Below, piece by piece: positions 25,621-34,176 of a stretch of 64,000 nt of DNA (position 1 is its first letter; each line of letters starts with the position of its first letter). The stretch is from Magnetospirillum sp902729445 (GTDB taxonomy: Bacteria > Pseudomonadota > Alphaproteobacteria > Rhodospirillales > Magnetospirillaceae). The notes under the pieces are model-generated. The model saw only the letters and a program-made list of their open reading frames with translations, did not search any database and was not told the DNA's origin. The position numbers were made by a program, and so were the translations under genes. The stretch is taken from positions 186,001 through 250,000 of the forward strand of contig NZ_CACVCE010000023.1 of the NCBI RefSeq assembly GCF_902729445.1, given 5' to 3'.

Positions 25621-27108
25621 TCAGGGGGTGAAGTCGGTGTCGGCGACCAGTCCGGACCCGCCCGGGCGCCAATCGCGACGTTCGAGCGCGCCGGCGGTCG
25701 GGCGGCGGCCCAGGCGGACCGGCTGGGCCAGCAGGCAGCCGGCCACCGCGTCCAGGCCGTCGTCGCGGCATTTGCCGCCGGGCAGCCATTCGCGCATCTC
25801 GGTGATGAAGGGCGTCGCCCACACCGAGCGGTGCGCCGCCAGCGCGCCGGCGGCCAGAACGGCGTCGAAGGCATCGACGATGCGCTGGTCCTTGGCGCGA
25901 TGGCTGGACATTTCGACCACGGCGCAGGGCGTGCCTTGGGCGGCCAGCTCGCGGCGCAACAGGCCGGGCAGGAAGCGGCCCAGGCCGTTGGTTTCCAGCG
26001 ACACCGCCGGCAGGAACAAGTCGCGGGCGAAGCGGGCGACCTGGCGGCACAGCTGGGTCGCCTCGTCGATGTCGGTCTGGGCCGGGTCGTGGGTCAGGTA
26101 ACTGACCCGGTGCAGCCAATAGCCGCCATCGGCATCGGTATAAAGGGCGGCGATCACGCTGGAATCGCCCTTGCCGGGCGCCCCGTAGGCCGGGTCCCAC
26201 CAGCACGACGCCGACACCAGGCGCTTGCCGTCCAGCGACAGCACCGGCAGATGGTTGCCCTCGGCATAGACCAACTCGGCCTCGTACAGGCGCAGGCGGT
26301 CGGGGTCCAGCCGGCCGTCGGCGATGTTGACCGGCTTCAGCATCATCTGGCTGTCGAACTTGTTGGGGCCGGTGCGTCGCCGGATTCCGGCGATCTTGTC
26401 GGGCGGAAAACGCTCGGGCCAGGCCGAGCGGCCCTTGTCGTCCTGCAGCGGAATCTCGAGACGCGAGAACCCGTCCAGGAACGGGCGTGTCTCGCCGGCC
26501 TCGGGCCGGGCCTCGGCCGCGTAGATGGTATAGAACGAATGCGGCGTGCCGACGTAAAGCTGCATCCCGCCCGGCACCAGGACATAGTCGGTCTCGGCCA
26601 GGCGTTCGCGCAGATCGACGCGCTTGGGCGCGCTGTCGCAGGTGTTGGGCACCTCGACGTCGTCGCAGATCAAGATGTCGGCGCGCGAGCCGGTGATGTT
26701 GGCGCCGATGCCCTTGGCGATCATCGACGGATCGCGCAATTCGCCGGGCCGGTTGACGGTGAACTGATCCGACGCCCATTGCTCGCGGCGCTTGGGCTTC
26801 AGCCCTTGCGTCAGCGGGTGGCGCTCGACGATGCGCTTGACGTTTCTGACCATCTTCTTCGCCAGGGCGAAGTCGGCGGCCAGCACCATGATGCGCAGGT
26901 CGGGCTGGGTGGTCAGGACCCAGGCGCAGAACAGGCCGACGATGGTCGACTTGCCGGAATTGCGAAAGGCCATCAGCAGTAATTCGCGCCGATGGCCGCG
27001 CCAGCCGGCGGCCAGCCAGCGGGCCATGCGCAGATGATGGCGGGGCGTCGGCAGACCCAGTTTGTTGTTCCAGATCCACAGGAATTCGGGAAAGCCGGCC
27101 GGCTTCAT
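25621..27108 (-). CDS. Phage terminase large subunit
   Basis: This 495-residue protein has the packaging ATPase motifs LLMAFRNSGKST (Walker A, about residue 45) and ADILICDDVE (Walker B, about residue 145). A C-terminal nuclease domain follows, with acidic residues in SASCWWDPAYG, DSSVIAALY and CRDDGLDAVAG. It pumps DNA into proheads and cuts concatemers. All active-site motifs look intact. Its ATG overlaps the stop of the small upstream gene (ATGA), as for small/large terminase pairs. Confidence 0.92.
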   Translation of the reverse strand: MKPAGFPEFLWIWNNKLGLPTPRHHLRMARWLAAGWRGHRRELLLMAFRNSGKSTIVGLFCAWVLTTQPDLRIMVLAADFALAKKMVRNVKRIVERHPLTQGLKPKRREQWASDQFTVNRPGELRDPSMIAKGIGANITGSRADILICDDVEVPNTCDSAPKRVDLRERLAETDYVLVPGGMQLYVGTPHSFYTIYAAEARPEAGETRPFLDGFSRLEIPLQDDKGRSAWPERFPPDKIAGIRRRTGPNKFDSQMMLKPVNIADGRLDPDRLRLYEAELVYAEGNHLPVLSLDGKRLVSASCWWDPAYGAPGKGDSSVIAALYTDADGGYWLHRVSYLTHDPAQTDIDEATQLCRQVARFARDLFLPAVSLETNGLGRFLPGLLRRELAAQGTPCAVVEMSSHRAKDQRIVDAFDAVLAAGALAAHRSVWATPFITEMREWLPGGKCRDDGLDAVAGCLLAQPVRLGRRPTAGALERRDWRPGGSGLVADTDFTP

Positions 27109-27416
27109 TCCTCGTCCTCCTCGTCATCGTTGGACAGCAGGGACAAGGAGGCGCGGGCCTCGGCCAACAGGGCGTCCAGGCTGGGCTCGGCCGGGTCGGC
27201 TCCGCCATCCTGGCCGTCGGCCCAGCGGGCCAGCTTGACCAGCACCTCGACATGGGCCAGGGCCGCCTTGGCCGCAGCCTGCCAGGCGGCGAAGCCCTTG
27301 GCGTCGGCCGGCGGCTCGTCGGCGGTGAAGCGCCCATAGGATTCGAGTGCGGCGCTGATCCGCGCCGGCAAGGTGCGCCGAAGTTCGGCGCGCAGGGTGT
27401 CGAGATCGTCGGGCAT
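27105..27416 (-). CDS. Putative terminase small subunit
   Basis: This 103-residue helical, acidic protein (LDTLRAELRRTLPARISAALESYGRFTADEPP..., C-terminus DDEEDEE) overlaps the terminase large subunit start by 4 nt. Position and size fit a small terminase subunit that recognises phage DNA. No clear helix-turn-helix is visible, so the assignment rests mostly on context. Confidence 0.55.
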   Translation of the reverse strand: MPDDLDTLRAELRRTLPARISAALESYGRFTADEPPADAKGFAAWQAAAKAALAHVEVLVKLARWADGQDGGADPAEPSLDALLAEARASLSLLSNDDEEDEE

Positions 27417-27443
27417 GGGTTCCCCCTTGGGGCTGAAAGGAAA

Positions 27444-27474
27444 GCCCCGCCCCGACGTGATGTCGGGGCGGGGC
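27444..27474 (-). terminator. Intrinsic terminator after the 20-codon ORF
   Basis: A perfect 13-bp GC-rich stem pairs 27444-27456 with 27462-27474 around the loop GTGAT, followed on the minus strand by TTTCCTTT. It separates the tiny ORFs from the terminase genes. Confidence 0.8.
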
Positions 27475-27487
27475 GATGGAAGAACGA

Positions 27488-27550
27488 TCAGGCGTTGGTG
27501 ATGTCGGAATTGCCGTTTCCGGTGACGGTGTCTTCATGGAACTGGGCCAT
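27488..27550 (-). CDS. Putative 20-residue phage peptide
   Basis: An ATG at 27550 follows a good ribosome site (CCGGAGATCACC) and opens a 20-codon frame reading MAQFHEDTVTGNGNSDITNA, ending TGA. It is flanked on both sides by intrinsic terminators, so it may be its own transcription unit. No family is recognised. The clean SD, start and stop support expression, but translation is unproven. Confidence 0.4.
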   Translation of the reverse strand: MAQFHEDTVTGNGNSDITNA

Positions 27551-27574
27551 GGTGATCTCCGGTGGTCAAAGAAA

Positions 27575-27605
27575 AGCCCCGCTCCGGCTGGGCCGGAACG
27601 GGGCT
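27575..27605 (-). terminator. Intrinsic terminator between the tiny ORFs
   Basis: A 14-bp stem with one mismatch pairs 27575-27588 with 27592-27605 around a 3-nt loop. On the minus strand TTTTCTTT follows. It lies 20 bp downstream of the 24-codon ORF. Confidence 0.75.
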
Positions 27606-27625
27606 GGAAGGCGGGGGAACAACGA

Positions 27626-27700
27626 TCAGCCCTGGGCCGGCACCTGCGGCTTCGGGTTCTTCACCGGCTTGTGGCCGGGATTGATGGGGAAGGGAGGCAT
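27626..27700 (-). CDS. Putative 24-residue proline-rich phage peptide
   Basis: An ATG at 27700 follows CACGGAGAACCCG and opens a 24-codon frame starting MPPFPINPGHKPVKNPKPQ, then TGA. Seven prolines and four lysines make it basic and extended. It lies between the 89-residue phage gene and the next terminator. No family is recognised; whether it is made is not known. Confidence 0.4.
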   Translation of the reverse strand: MPPFPINPGHKPVKNPKPQVPAQG

Positions 27701-27738
27701 CGGGTTCTCCGTGATGGATGGGGTGAAGAGGTTCGGGA

Positions 27739-28008
27739 TCAATTGCCGTTGGCCAGTCGCCGCCGGAGCAAGTCGATGGCTCGATCCGTCGCCATCAGCC
27801 AATCCCGGCCTTCTGGTGTCAGAATGGCGTCACGCAGACGACGGTTGGTGATGGTGGCCTCGATGTCGGCGATGTCGCGCAAGATCGCGGCCTTGGCGGC
27901 GATCGACTGATCGATTGAGCGAGCAAGCTCGATCGCCGTGATCTCCTCGACGGTCAGCGGAACGTCCCTGGCTTGTCCGGTCGAGATATCGATTTCAATG
28001 CGGCGCAT
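27739..28008 (-). CDS. Small phage protein downstream of tail fibre
   Basis: This 89-residue protein (MRRIEIDISTGQARDVPLTVEEITAIELARSID... at its start) is mostly helical and charged. It begins just after the tail fibre stop. The N-terminal strand resembles small tail-fibre-associated proteins that end a fibre operon, but no firm family match can be made. It could be a chaperone or assembly factor for the fibre; that is inferred from position. Confidence 0.6.
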   Translation of the reverse strand: MRRIEIDISTGQARDVPLTVEEITAIELARSIDQSIAAKAAILRDIADIEATITNRRLRDAILTPEGRDWLMATDRAIDLLRRRLANGN

Positions 28009-28009
28009 G

Positions 28010-29851
28010 TCAGGCGCTTCTCTTGCGGCGATACAAGGTGGCGGTCCCGTACCCGACGTTGCCGCTATAGGAGACCAGGCGCAACCCCGTGACCGGTCCG
28101 GTCGTCACATTGTGGCGGCCGGCGCCGGAGCTGAAAGACGTGTATTGGGTGGACGCGCCGTAAATGCCGAAGCCGTGGAACGAAAAGGTCTTGTATGTGC
28201 CGTTGGTGTCGGGGGCATAAAGTTCGACCACGGCATAGCCGCCGCCGGTGGATGAACTCGCGTTGCTGTTCTGGCAGGCGCCGCACGGAATCGACCAGCC
28301 GACGGTGTTTCCGCCCTGGCCCCCGCCATTGTTGGAGCCGTCGGTCCAAGCCGAGACATTCGCATAGGCGTAGTTCGGCGAGGTGTGCCAGGTTGGCGAC
28401 GCTCCGGTTCCCAGATAAAGACCCAGCGACGACCCATAGGGTGCGTAATAGTCACTGATAACCATCTGGTAGTCGTAGCCTGGGGCAAGCCCGGTGAAAT
28501 CGACCGTGGTCGCATTGTTCATCGCCGAGGACGCGACGAAGCTCCACGTCCCCGTCGATATCGCGGCCCAGGTCTGGTCGCCACGCAGGTAGGTCCCATT
28601 GCTGGCCGTACCCGAGCCAAGCCGGGCGGTATCGATCGTGCCGGACACGATGGCGCTTGCGGGGTGGTCGTGGCTGACGGCCGGCACGCCCAGATTGGCC
28701 CGCGCGGTGGCTACATCGGCGACGTCGCTCAGGTTGGCGGCCTTTTGCAGAGACGAGGCGGTGACCGCACCAGCGGCCGAACCGATGGCCGCGTCGGTCT
28801 GGGTCTTGGTGTCGGTGTCGGCGGCGGCCGGCACGCCCAGATTGGCCCGCGCCTGGGCGGCGTCGGCGACGTCGCTCAGGTTGGCGGCCTTTTGCAGAGA
28901 CGAGGCGGTGACCGCACCAGCGGCCGAACCGATGGCCGCGTCGGTCTGGGTCTTGGTGTAGGTGTCAGCGGCGGCCGGCACGCCCAGATTGGCCCGCGCC
29001 TGGGCTGCGTCGGCGACGTCGCTCAGGTTGGCGGCCTTTTGCAGAGACGAGGCGGTGACCGCACCAGCGGCCGAACCGATGGCCGCGTCGGTCTGGGTCT
29101 TGGTGTAGGTGTCGGCAGCGTCCGGCACGCCCAGATTGGCCCGCGCCTGGGCGGCGTCGGCGACGTCGCTCAGGTTGGCGGCCTTTTGCAGCGACGAGGC
29201 GGTGACCGCACCAGCGGCCGAACCGATGGCCGCGTCGGTCTGGGTCTTGGTGTAGGTGTCGGCGGCGGCCGGCACGCCCAGATTGGCCCGCGCCTGGGCT
29301 GCGTCGGCGACGTCGCTCAGGTTGGCGGCCTTTTGCAGAGACGAGGCGGTGACCGCACCAGCGGCCGAACCGATGGCCGCGTCGGTCTGGGTCTTGGTGT
29401 AGGTGTCGGCGGCGGCCGGCACGCCCAGATTGGCCCGCGCGGTGGCGACATCAGCGACGTCGCTCAGGTTGGCGGCCTTCTGCAGCGACGAGGTGGTGAC
29501 CGCACCAGCGGCCGTATTGATGGCCGCGTCGGTCTGACTGGTGGAATAGACCCCCAGATTGACGCGGGCGACCGCCTTGTCCTGCAGGTCGGCCAGGTTC
29601 TCGTCCTGGACCAGATAGGCCACCTGCGGCGGAATTTTGTTGCGGGCAATCAGGACCACCTGGCCGCTGGTCGGCGCGGAGACGAACTCGATGGCGCCGC
29701 CATTGCCACCGCCCAGGCCCAGCGCGCTCCAGCCGGTCAGCTGGGGCGTGCCGTTCAGGCTGACCGACAAGTCGGACTGCTCGAAGGCGGGAAAGCGGAA
29801 CGCGAACAGACGGGTGTTGCCGTCGGCGATATACTCGTTGGATTGAGCCAT
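28010..29851 (-). CDS. Phage tail fibre protein with tandem 49-residue repeats
   Basis: This 613-residue protein opens with a phage-attachment-like region (MAQSNEYIADGNTRLFAFRFPAF). From about residue 110 to 390 it carries near-identical 49-residue repeats with ASSLQKAANLSDVADAAQAR and ANLGVPAAADTYTKTQTDAA. The C-terminal ~180 residues are a different, Gly/Ser/Tyr-rich domain with a Cys pair (CGACQ), ending LYRRKRSA; this is probably the receptor-binding tip. GGAG is 8 nt before the ATG. It is the second of two fibre genes and may decide host range. Confidence 0.82.
   Translation of the reverse strand: MAQSNEYIADGNTRLFAFRFPAFEQSDLSVSLNGTPQLTGWSALGLGGGNGGAIEFVSAPTSGQVVLIARNKIPPQVAYLVQDENLADLQDKAVARVNLGVYSTSQTDAAINTAAGAVTTSSLQKAANLSDVADVATARANLGVPAAADTYTKTQTDAAIGSAAGAVTASSLQKAANLSDVADAAQARANLGVPAAADTYTKTQTDAAIGSAAGAVTASSLQKAANLSDVADAAQARANLGVPDAADTYTKTQTDAAIGSAAGAVTASSLQKAANLSDVADAAQARANLGVPAAADTYTKTQTDAAIGSAAGAVTASSLQKAANLSDVADAAQARANLGVPAAADTDTKTQTDAAIGSAAGAVTASSLQKAANLSDVADVATARANLGVPAVSHDHPASAIVSGTIDTARLGSGTASNGTYLRGDQTWAAISTGTWSFVASSAMNNATTVDFTGLAPGYDYQMVISDYYAPYGSSLGLYLGTGASPTWHTSPNYAYANVSAWTDGSNNGGGQGGNTVGWSIPCGACQNSNASSSTGGGYAVVELYAPDTNGTYKTFSFHGFGIYGASTQYTSFSSGAGRHNVTTGPVTGLRLVSYSGNVGYGTATLYRRKRSA
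28685..29566 (-). repeat. 147-bp tandem repeat array in tail fibre gene
   Basis: Six start points of the same unit are spaced exactly 147 bp apart (28685, 28832, 28979, 29126, 29273, 29420). The inner copies are nearly identical at DNA level; the outer ones have diverged. The unit is 49 codons, so gain or loss of a copy keeps the reading frame. Confidence 0.9.
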
Positions 29852-29865
29852 GATGCTTCTCCTAA

Positions 29866-29895
29866 GAAAATGCCCGCCGGGTCATCCGGCGGGCA
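29866..29895 (-). terminator. Intrinsic terminator between the two fibre genes
   Basis: TGCCCGCCGG (29871-29880) and CCGGCGGGCA (29886-29895) form a perfect 10-bp stem with a GTCAT loop. TTTTCTT follows on the minus strand. It would limit read-through from the first fibre gene into the second. Confidence 0.8.
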
Positions 29896-29917
29896 GGGGT
29901 TCGCCTTGCGGGGCGGC

Positions 29918-31606
29918 TCAACGCCACTGCATCCACACGCCGTGCAGGCGCTGTTCCTTGGCGTTGAGGGTCCTGAACCGCCATTTCATCGACGTGCCGG
30001 GCGGCTGGCCCGACAGGTCGATGGTGGCGGTCAGGATGTTGGTGGTGGCGTCGAAGGCGCCCTGAAGGGTCAGCGCGCCGGCGGTCCAACTGGTGCCGTT
30101 GTCGCGACTGACCTCGATGGTGACGTCGGTGTTCAGCGTGACCGGATCGACCGGCTGGTGCAAAAGCACGATGCGGGCCTCGGTGTCGCTGGCGCCGGCC
30201 AGGGCCGCCGTCGCGGCCGAGACGACGGTGATGTTGGTCGGGGCTCCGGCCGCCTTCCACAGCTCGAATTCGATCAGATTGGGATGGTTGGCGGTGTTGA
30301 CGCCATTGGTCCCCGAGGTCGGGACGACCGCCCAATAGCGGTAGGGCGTAGAGGCGGTGAAGGATTTCTCCTGCCACCCGTCGCTGTTGGCGAAGGCGCC
30401 GGACGACGCCGACGACGCCACCAGGGTTCGACCGGTGGTGTAGTCGGCGTTGTTGCCGCCGTACAATTCCCAGCCGGCGACACAGGTGGACGCCGTCGTC
30501 GTGTATTGGCGGATTTTAGACGCCGAGATCGCGGACCCGGCGTCATAGCGGATTTCCTTGCCGGAATATCCGGTTCCCAGCCAGCCGAACTCGGCGCCCA
30601 GCGTTCCGTCGATGGTGTCGGACGGCAAAGCTCCATAGGACCCGGTCGCCGACGCCCCAGTCAGAATGGCGGCGGCGCTTGCGGTGCCGGGGTTGTGAAT
30701 GTAGTCCCCGGCGGTGTCGTAGGTGCCGTCGCTGGAGCCGATGCCGCTGGTATCCTCGAACTCGTCGGCAACGCCGCCGGCCATCTTCAGAACCGACCAG
30801 CCGGTGTCGATCTGGTCGCGCAGCGTGTTGACCGCCAGGTTGATTTCCAGGAAGGCCAGCCGTGCGTCGCTCGCGTCGGCCGGCTGCTGGTCGATCACCG
30901 CCTGCACGGCGGCGGTGAAGTCGGTAAGGTCGGCGGCGACATGGCCGTGGCTGGAGGCGGCCACCCCCAGATGGGCCCGTGCCGCACTGAAATCGGTCAT
31001 GTCCGATAAGTTGTTGGCACGGCGCATGTCGCCACTGGCGGCTGCGGCGGCGGCTTCGGCCTGGGCGGCGGCGGCTTCGGCCGCCTGCCGGGCGGTGGTG
31101 GCGATGGCCGCCTGCTGGGTGGCGATGGTGGCCTTGGCTTGCAGGTCGCCCGGATCGTTGGCTAGGCCGGTGCCGTCGGCGTTCCAGCCGATGGCCTGGC
31201 CCGGTGCCGGTTCGGGCAGGGTCAGGTCGGCGGTCGAGGCGCTGGTGACGGCGCGGACCACCGCGCGGCCGGCATCGTCGGCGACCTGCAGATCGAACTC
31301 GTCGTTCAGGGTCTTGGCGCGGATGATGCCGTCGGCCTGAAAGTCGCTGGTTCGGCCGATGGCCAGGCGGCGGCGCAAGGTGACGCGGGAGCCTGCGGCC
31401 GGCGGGACCGCGAACAGGACCGCCCCGCCGGTCGAGATGCCCGCGCCCGAGACCGAGAAGCCCGAATTCTGGCGGATATCGTCCAGCCAGACCTCGATGT
31501 CGGCGGGGGCGAAGATGGCGAACGGATAGGTGAAGGCCGATTGGACGCCGTCGGCGGCATAGGCCACGCGCGGGGCGACCGGGTTGATCTGGATGTGTTC
31601 GATCAT
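29918..31606 (-). CDS. Phage tail fibre protein with T7-like N-terminus
   Basis: This 562-residue protein begins with a region resembling the T7 tail-fibre N-terminal attachment domain (YAADGVQSAFTYPFAIFAP..IEVWLDD, TLRRRLAIGRTSDFQADG, KTLNDEFDLQVAD). An Ala-rich coiled coil follows (about 155-200), then a MRRANNLSDMTDFSAARAHLG segment similar to the repeats of the neighbouring fibre. The C-terminal half contains a discoidin-like region (GWELYGGNN, RYWAVVPTSG). The ATG at 31606 has only a weak ribosome site. Confidence 0.78.
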   Translation of the reverse strand: MIEHIQINPVAPRVAYAADGVQSAFTYPFAIFAPADIEVWLDDIRQNSGFSVSGAGISTGGAVLFAVPPAAGSRVTLRRRLAIGRTSDFQADGIIRAKTLNDEFDLQVADDAGRAVVRAVTSASTADLTLPEPAPGQAIGWNADGTGLANDPGDLQAKATIATQQAAIATTARQAAEAAAAQAEAAAAAASGDMRRANNLSDMTDFSAARAHLGVAASSHGHVAADLTDFTAAVQAVIDQQPADASDARLAFLEINLAVNTLRDQIDTGWSVLKMAGGVADEFEDTSGIGSSDGTYDTAGDYIHNPGTASAAAILTGASATGSYGALPSDTIDGTLGAEFGWLGTGYSGKEIRYDAGSAISASKIRQYTTTASTCVAGWELYGGNNADYTTGRTLVASSASSGAFANSDGWQEKSFTASTPYRYWAVVPTSGTNGVNTANHPNLIEFELWKAAGAPTNITVVSAATAALAGASDTEARIVLLHQPVDPVTLNTDVTIEVSRDNGTSWTAGALTLQGAFDATTNILTATIDLSGQPPGTSMKWRFRTLNAKEQRLHGVWMQWR

Positions 31607-31617
31607 GATTTGTTCTC

Positions 31618-33543
31618 TTAGCCTGAGAGTTTCATTTCGGTCGCCACCGCCAGTACGGTGCATGGAAGCGGCACGTCCTGGGCGATGCGCCACAGCGGTT
31701 TCATGACGTCGCGGCTCCAGCCGATGGCGCGAACCTTGACGTCGCCCGAGAAGGTTGGGGGCGCGGCATCCAGGCTGTCGCGGCCATAGCGGCGAAAGGC
31801 GATGGGCGTGGTGCCGCGTCCGGTGTCGAGATGCAGAGCCTGGGTGTCGAGCAGGCGAAAGCCCGCCGAGACCAGCCGCACCGAATCGCCGGCATCCGCG
31901 CCTTGGGCCACCGGCGGCAAGGGCTCGATGACGTGGGTGAAGGCCAGGCCGGCCTGGATGTGCAAGGCCGGCTCGGCCAAGGTGACGGCGCCGCCGGCGA
32001 CCACATGGCTGCTGATCGAGCCGTGGTCGGCCAGCACCCGGACGGTGCGTCCCTCCAGGTGGTCCAGGCCGGTCCAGACGGTCTTGGGCTCGCTCGACTG
32101 GCCCTCAAGGGCGCAATCCAGGCGGATGTCGTCGTCGAAGCGCTCGATCAGGGTGGTGCCCGCCCGCTCGACCAGCAGATAGACCTGCTCTTCCACCGCC
32201 GCCACCGCCTTGAAGGCGCCGTCGGTGTCGTGGCGGGTCCAGGCGGTGACCTTCTCGGCCCGGAAGATGGTGACGGTGGCAAGCGTGCCGTCGGCCATCA
32301 CCACATGGAACAGCCGGCGCCCGGCATCGTAATCCTGATCGACGGCGCCGGTCATGACGTGCTTGGAAAACATCGCCAGATCGGTGGCCTGATAGGCCTG
32401 CTCGACGTCGGCGAACAGGAACTCGCGCAGGTCCTTGCCGCTTCTCGACACGAACAAGGTGGCGCCATCGACGTCCCGGGGCGGCACCGTGCGGTCGATC
32501 GGCGAGCCGACCCGGGTCTGCCGGGTCAGCTGGATCTTGGTCGGCGTCAGCGGTTCTCCCGACACCATCCATTCGGCGCCCGAGGTGAAGACCTGCAGGT
32601 GCCGGCCGGAAAACACCGCGCGGATGGCGTTGACCTGATCGGACAGCAGGGCGAACTCGATGGCTTCGTCGTCCAGCCCCTCGCCCAGGTCGAAATTGAA
32701 CAGGTCCGACGATTTCGACAGCCACAGCCGGTTGGGCAGATCGCGGCTGCCGCCGATCACCAGGCGGTCCTGGTGGAAGCAGATCGATACCGGCCAGCCG
32801 CGCACCGGGCTCAGTGCCTGTTCTTCCCAATCCTTGCTGGCGCTGGCATTGACCAGATTCTGCTTGGTCACCGCGTTGGCCTGGGTGGGCGAGACGATTT
32901 CGGTGATCTCGACCTCCTTGCCCTGCAGGCGGAAGCGGGTGCCGACATGGTCGGCCAGGAAGGTGGCGGCCGACGCCGTCAGGGTGATGGAGCCGGTGGT
33001 CCCCGACGGTGTCATGGTCACCTCGTCGCGGCCGAACTTGTGATAGGGCTGCTGGATCACCCCGACATCGTCGATATCGTCATCGTCGTCGGAATCGTCG
33101 CGATAGAAGGTCCAGCCCTCGACGGTCCAGGAATCGTGCGCGGTGCGGGTGATCTTGCGGGGCGCGACATCGGGATGGACCACCAAAAGCGTGTCGGCGG
33201 TCTGGGTCCAACTGATCTGGGCCAGTTGAGCGGCACTCCACGGCGTGGCGAAATCGGCGACCTTGACGTCATCGGCGTAGATGTCGGCATGGGCATCGGT
33301 CAGGACCACCAGATAGGTCTGCTCGGTGTTGAACTCGAAGGCGATCAGCCGGCCGGGGCCGCGGGCCTGGTCGATGAAGCGGGTGCCGAAGCGGCGCGAC
33401 ACCCCGCCGATGGGCGCGATGAAGACGTTCATCAGGGTCCGGGCGCCATTGGCATAGGCGGCGACGTCGCCGCGCCCCAGCATGTCCAGGCTCAGCTCGC
33501 CGGCGGTGAAGTTCGTCTTGGTGATGGTGACCAGGCCGCTCAT
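31618..33543 (-). CDS. Phage tail tubular protein B-like (T7 gp12 type)
   Basis: This 641-residue protein starts with a segment typical of podovirus nozzle-type proteins (NFTAGELSLDMLGRGDVAAY, NGARTLMNVFIAPIGGVSRRFGTRFI) and has the matching middle region PVSICFHQDRLVIGGSRDLPNRLWLSKS and SGAEWMVSGEPLTPT. It would form the distal part of a short tail. An acidic run (DDSDDDDDIDD) lies near residue 155. Its ATG overlaps the stop of the tail tubular A-like gene, the order seen in T7 (gp11-gp12). Confidence 0.82.
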   Translation of the reverse strand: MSGLVTITKTNFTAGELSLDMLGRGDVAAYANGARTLMNVFIAPIGGVSRRFGTRFIDQARGPGRLIAFEFNTEQTYLVVLTDAHADIYADDVKVADFATPWSAAQLAQISWTQTADTLLVVHPDVAPRKITRTAHDSWTVEGWTFYRDDSDDDDDIDDVGVIQQPYHKFGRDEVTMTPSGTTGSITLTASAATFLADHVGTRFRLQGKEVEITEIVSPTQANAVTKQNLVNASASKDWEEQALSPVRGWPVSICFHQDRLVIGGSRDLPNRLWLSKSSDLFNFDLGEGLDDEAIEFALLSDQVNAIRAVFSGRHLQVFTSGAEWMVSGEPLTPTKIQLTRQTRVGSPIDRTVPPRDVDGATLFVSRSGKDLREFLFADVEQAYQATDLAMFSKHVMTGAVDQDYDAGRRLFHVVMADGTLATVTIFRAEKVTAWTRHDTDGAFKAVAAVEEQVYLLVERAGTTLIERFDDDIRLDCALEGQSSEPKTVWTGLDHLEGRTVRVLADHGSISSHVVAGGAVTLAEPALHIQAGLAFTHVIEPLPPVAQGADAGDSVRLVSAGFRLLDTQALHLDTGRGTTPIAFRRYGRDSLDAAPPTFSGDVKVRAIGWSRDVMKPLWRIAQDVPLPCTVLAVATEMKLSG

Positions 33544-34112
33544 GACCGCACCTCCACCAGCGGGAAGCTGGAGATGGCGCTGGGCACGTCCTGCTGGCCG
33601 TCGATCAGCTTGGCGCGGCGGAACTCGTCCTCGGCCAGTCGGTGCAGGAATTCGGCCCGCGTCGTGCTTTCGGTCAGGGGGATGCAGAACTCGGCGGCCA
33701 GCCGGGCGATCAGCGCCTGATCGAAAAAGGGCGGGAAGTTCAACTCGGCCGGGCGGAACACATAGGTCAGCACCACGCCGTCCTCGACGTTGCAATGCAG
33801 GCGGTTCTCGGCGATGCGGTAATCCAGGCCGAAGCCCCGGGCCCCCAGGCCGGCCGACAAGGCCCGCAGGAAATCGGCGGGAAGCTGGTAGGCACAGCTG
33901 TAATCGGCGACCGGGGCGGCGGCCAGCAGAGGAAGCGTGGCTTGGCCGGTGGCGAAATTCCACGGATGCGACGACAGCATGGCGTCGCGGAGCGCGGGAT
34001 AGAGGTTGGCGCAGACTTCCGACTCGGCGGTGCCTTCGTCGAACGAGGCGATGCTCGCCGCCCCCAGTTTCAAAAGGGCGCGCGAACACAGCGCGATGGC
34101 GGACAGGGCCAT
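33540..34112 (-). CDS. Phage tail tubular protein A-like (T7 gp11 type)
   Basis: This 190-residue protein has the layout of podovirus adaptor proteins: ALCSRALLKLGAASIASFDEGTAES at the start, LYPALRDAMLSSHPWNFAT and YQLPADFLRAL in the middle, and FDQALIARLAAEFCIPLTES towards the end. It would join the portal to the tail nozzle. It overlaps the next gene by 4 nt. A terminator lies just upstream, so it may need its own promoter or read-through. Confidence 0.82.
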   Translation of the reverse strand: MALSAIALCSRALLKLGAASIASFDEGTAESEVCANLYPALRDAMLSSHPWNFATGQATLPLLAAAPVADYSCAYQLPADFLRALSAGLGARGFGLDYRIAENRLHCNVEDGVVLTYVFRPAELNFPPFFDQALIARLAAEFCIPLTESTTRAEFLHRLAEDEFRRAKLIDGQQDVPSAISSFPLVEVRS

Positions 34113-34136
34113 GGCGGGTCTCCTGGGTTGGGGATG

Positions 34137-34167
34137 AAAAGACCCGGCGGGGCGATCCCGCCGGGTC
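34137..34167 (-). terminator. Intrinsic terminator upstream of tail genes
   Basis: GACCCGGCGGG (34141-34151) and CCCGCCGGGTC (34157-34167) form a perfect 11-bp stem with a GCGAT loop. TTTT follows on the minus strand. It ends the capsid/head-protein transcript, at least in part. Confidence 0.85.
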
Positions 34168-34176
34168 CGGTCACGG

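Noticed and set aside
28685..29566. Possible CRISPR array from regular spacing
   Set aside because: The unit is 147 bp with no unique spacers and is translated in frame in a tail fibre.
28385..31009. Long plus-strand frame with repeated RTSGRTDGRVGLGLGVGV-like units
   Set aside because: It is the antisense of the tail fibre repeats; the repeats are explained by the minus-strand fibre gene.
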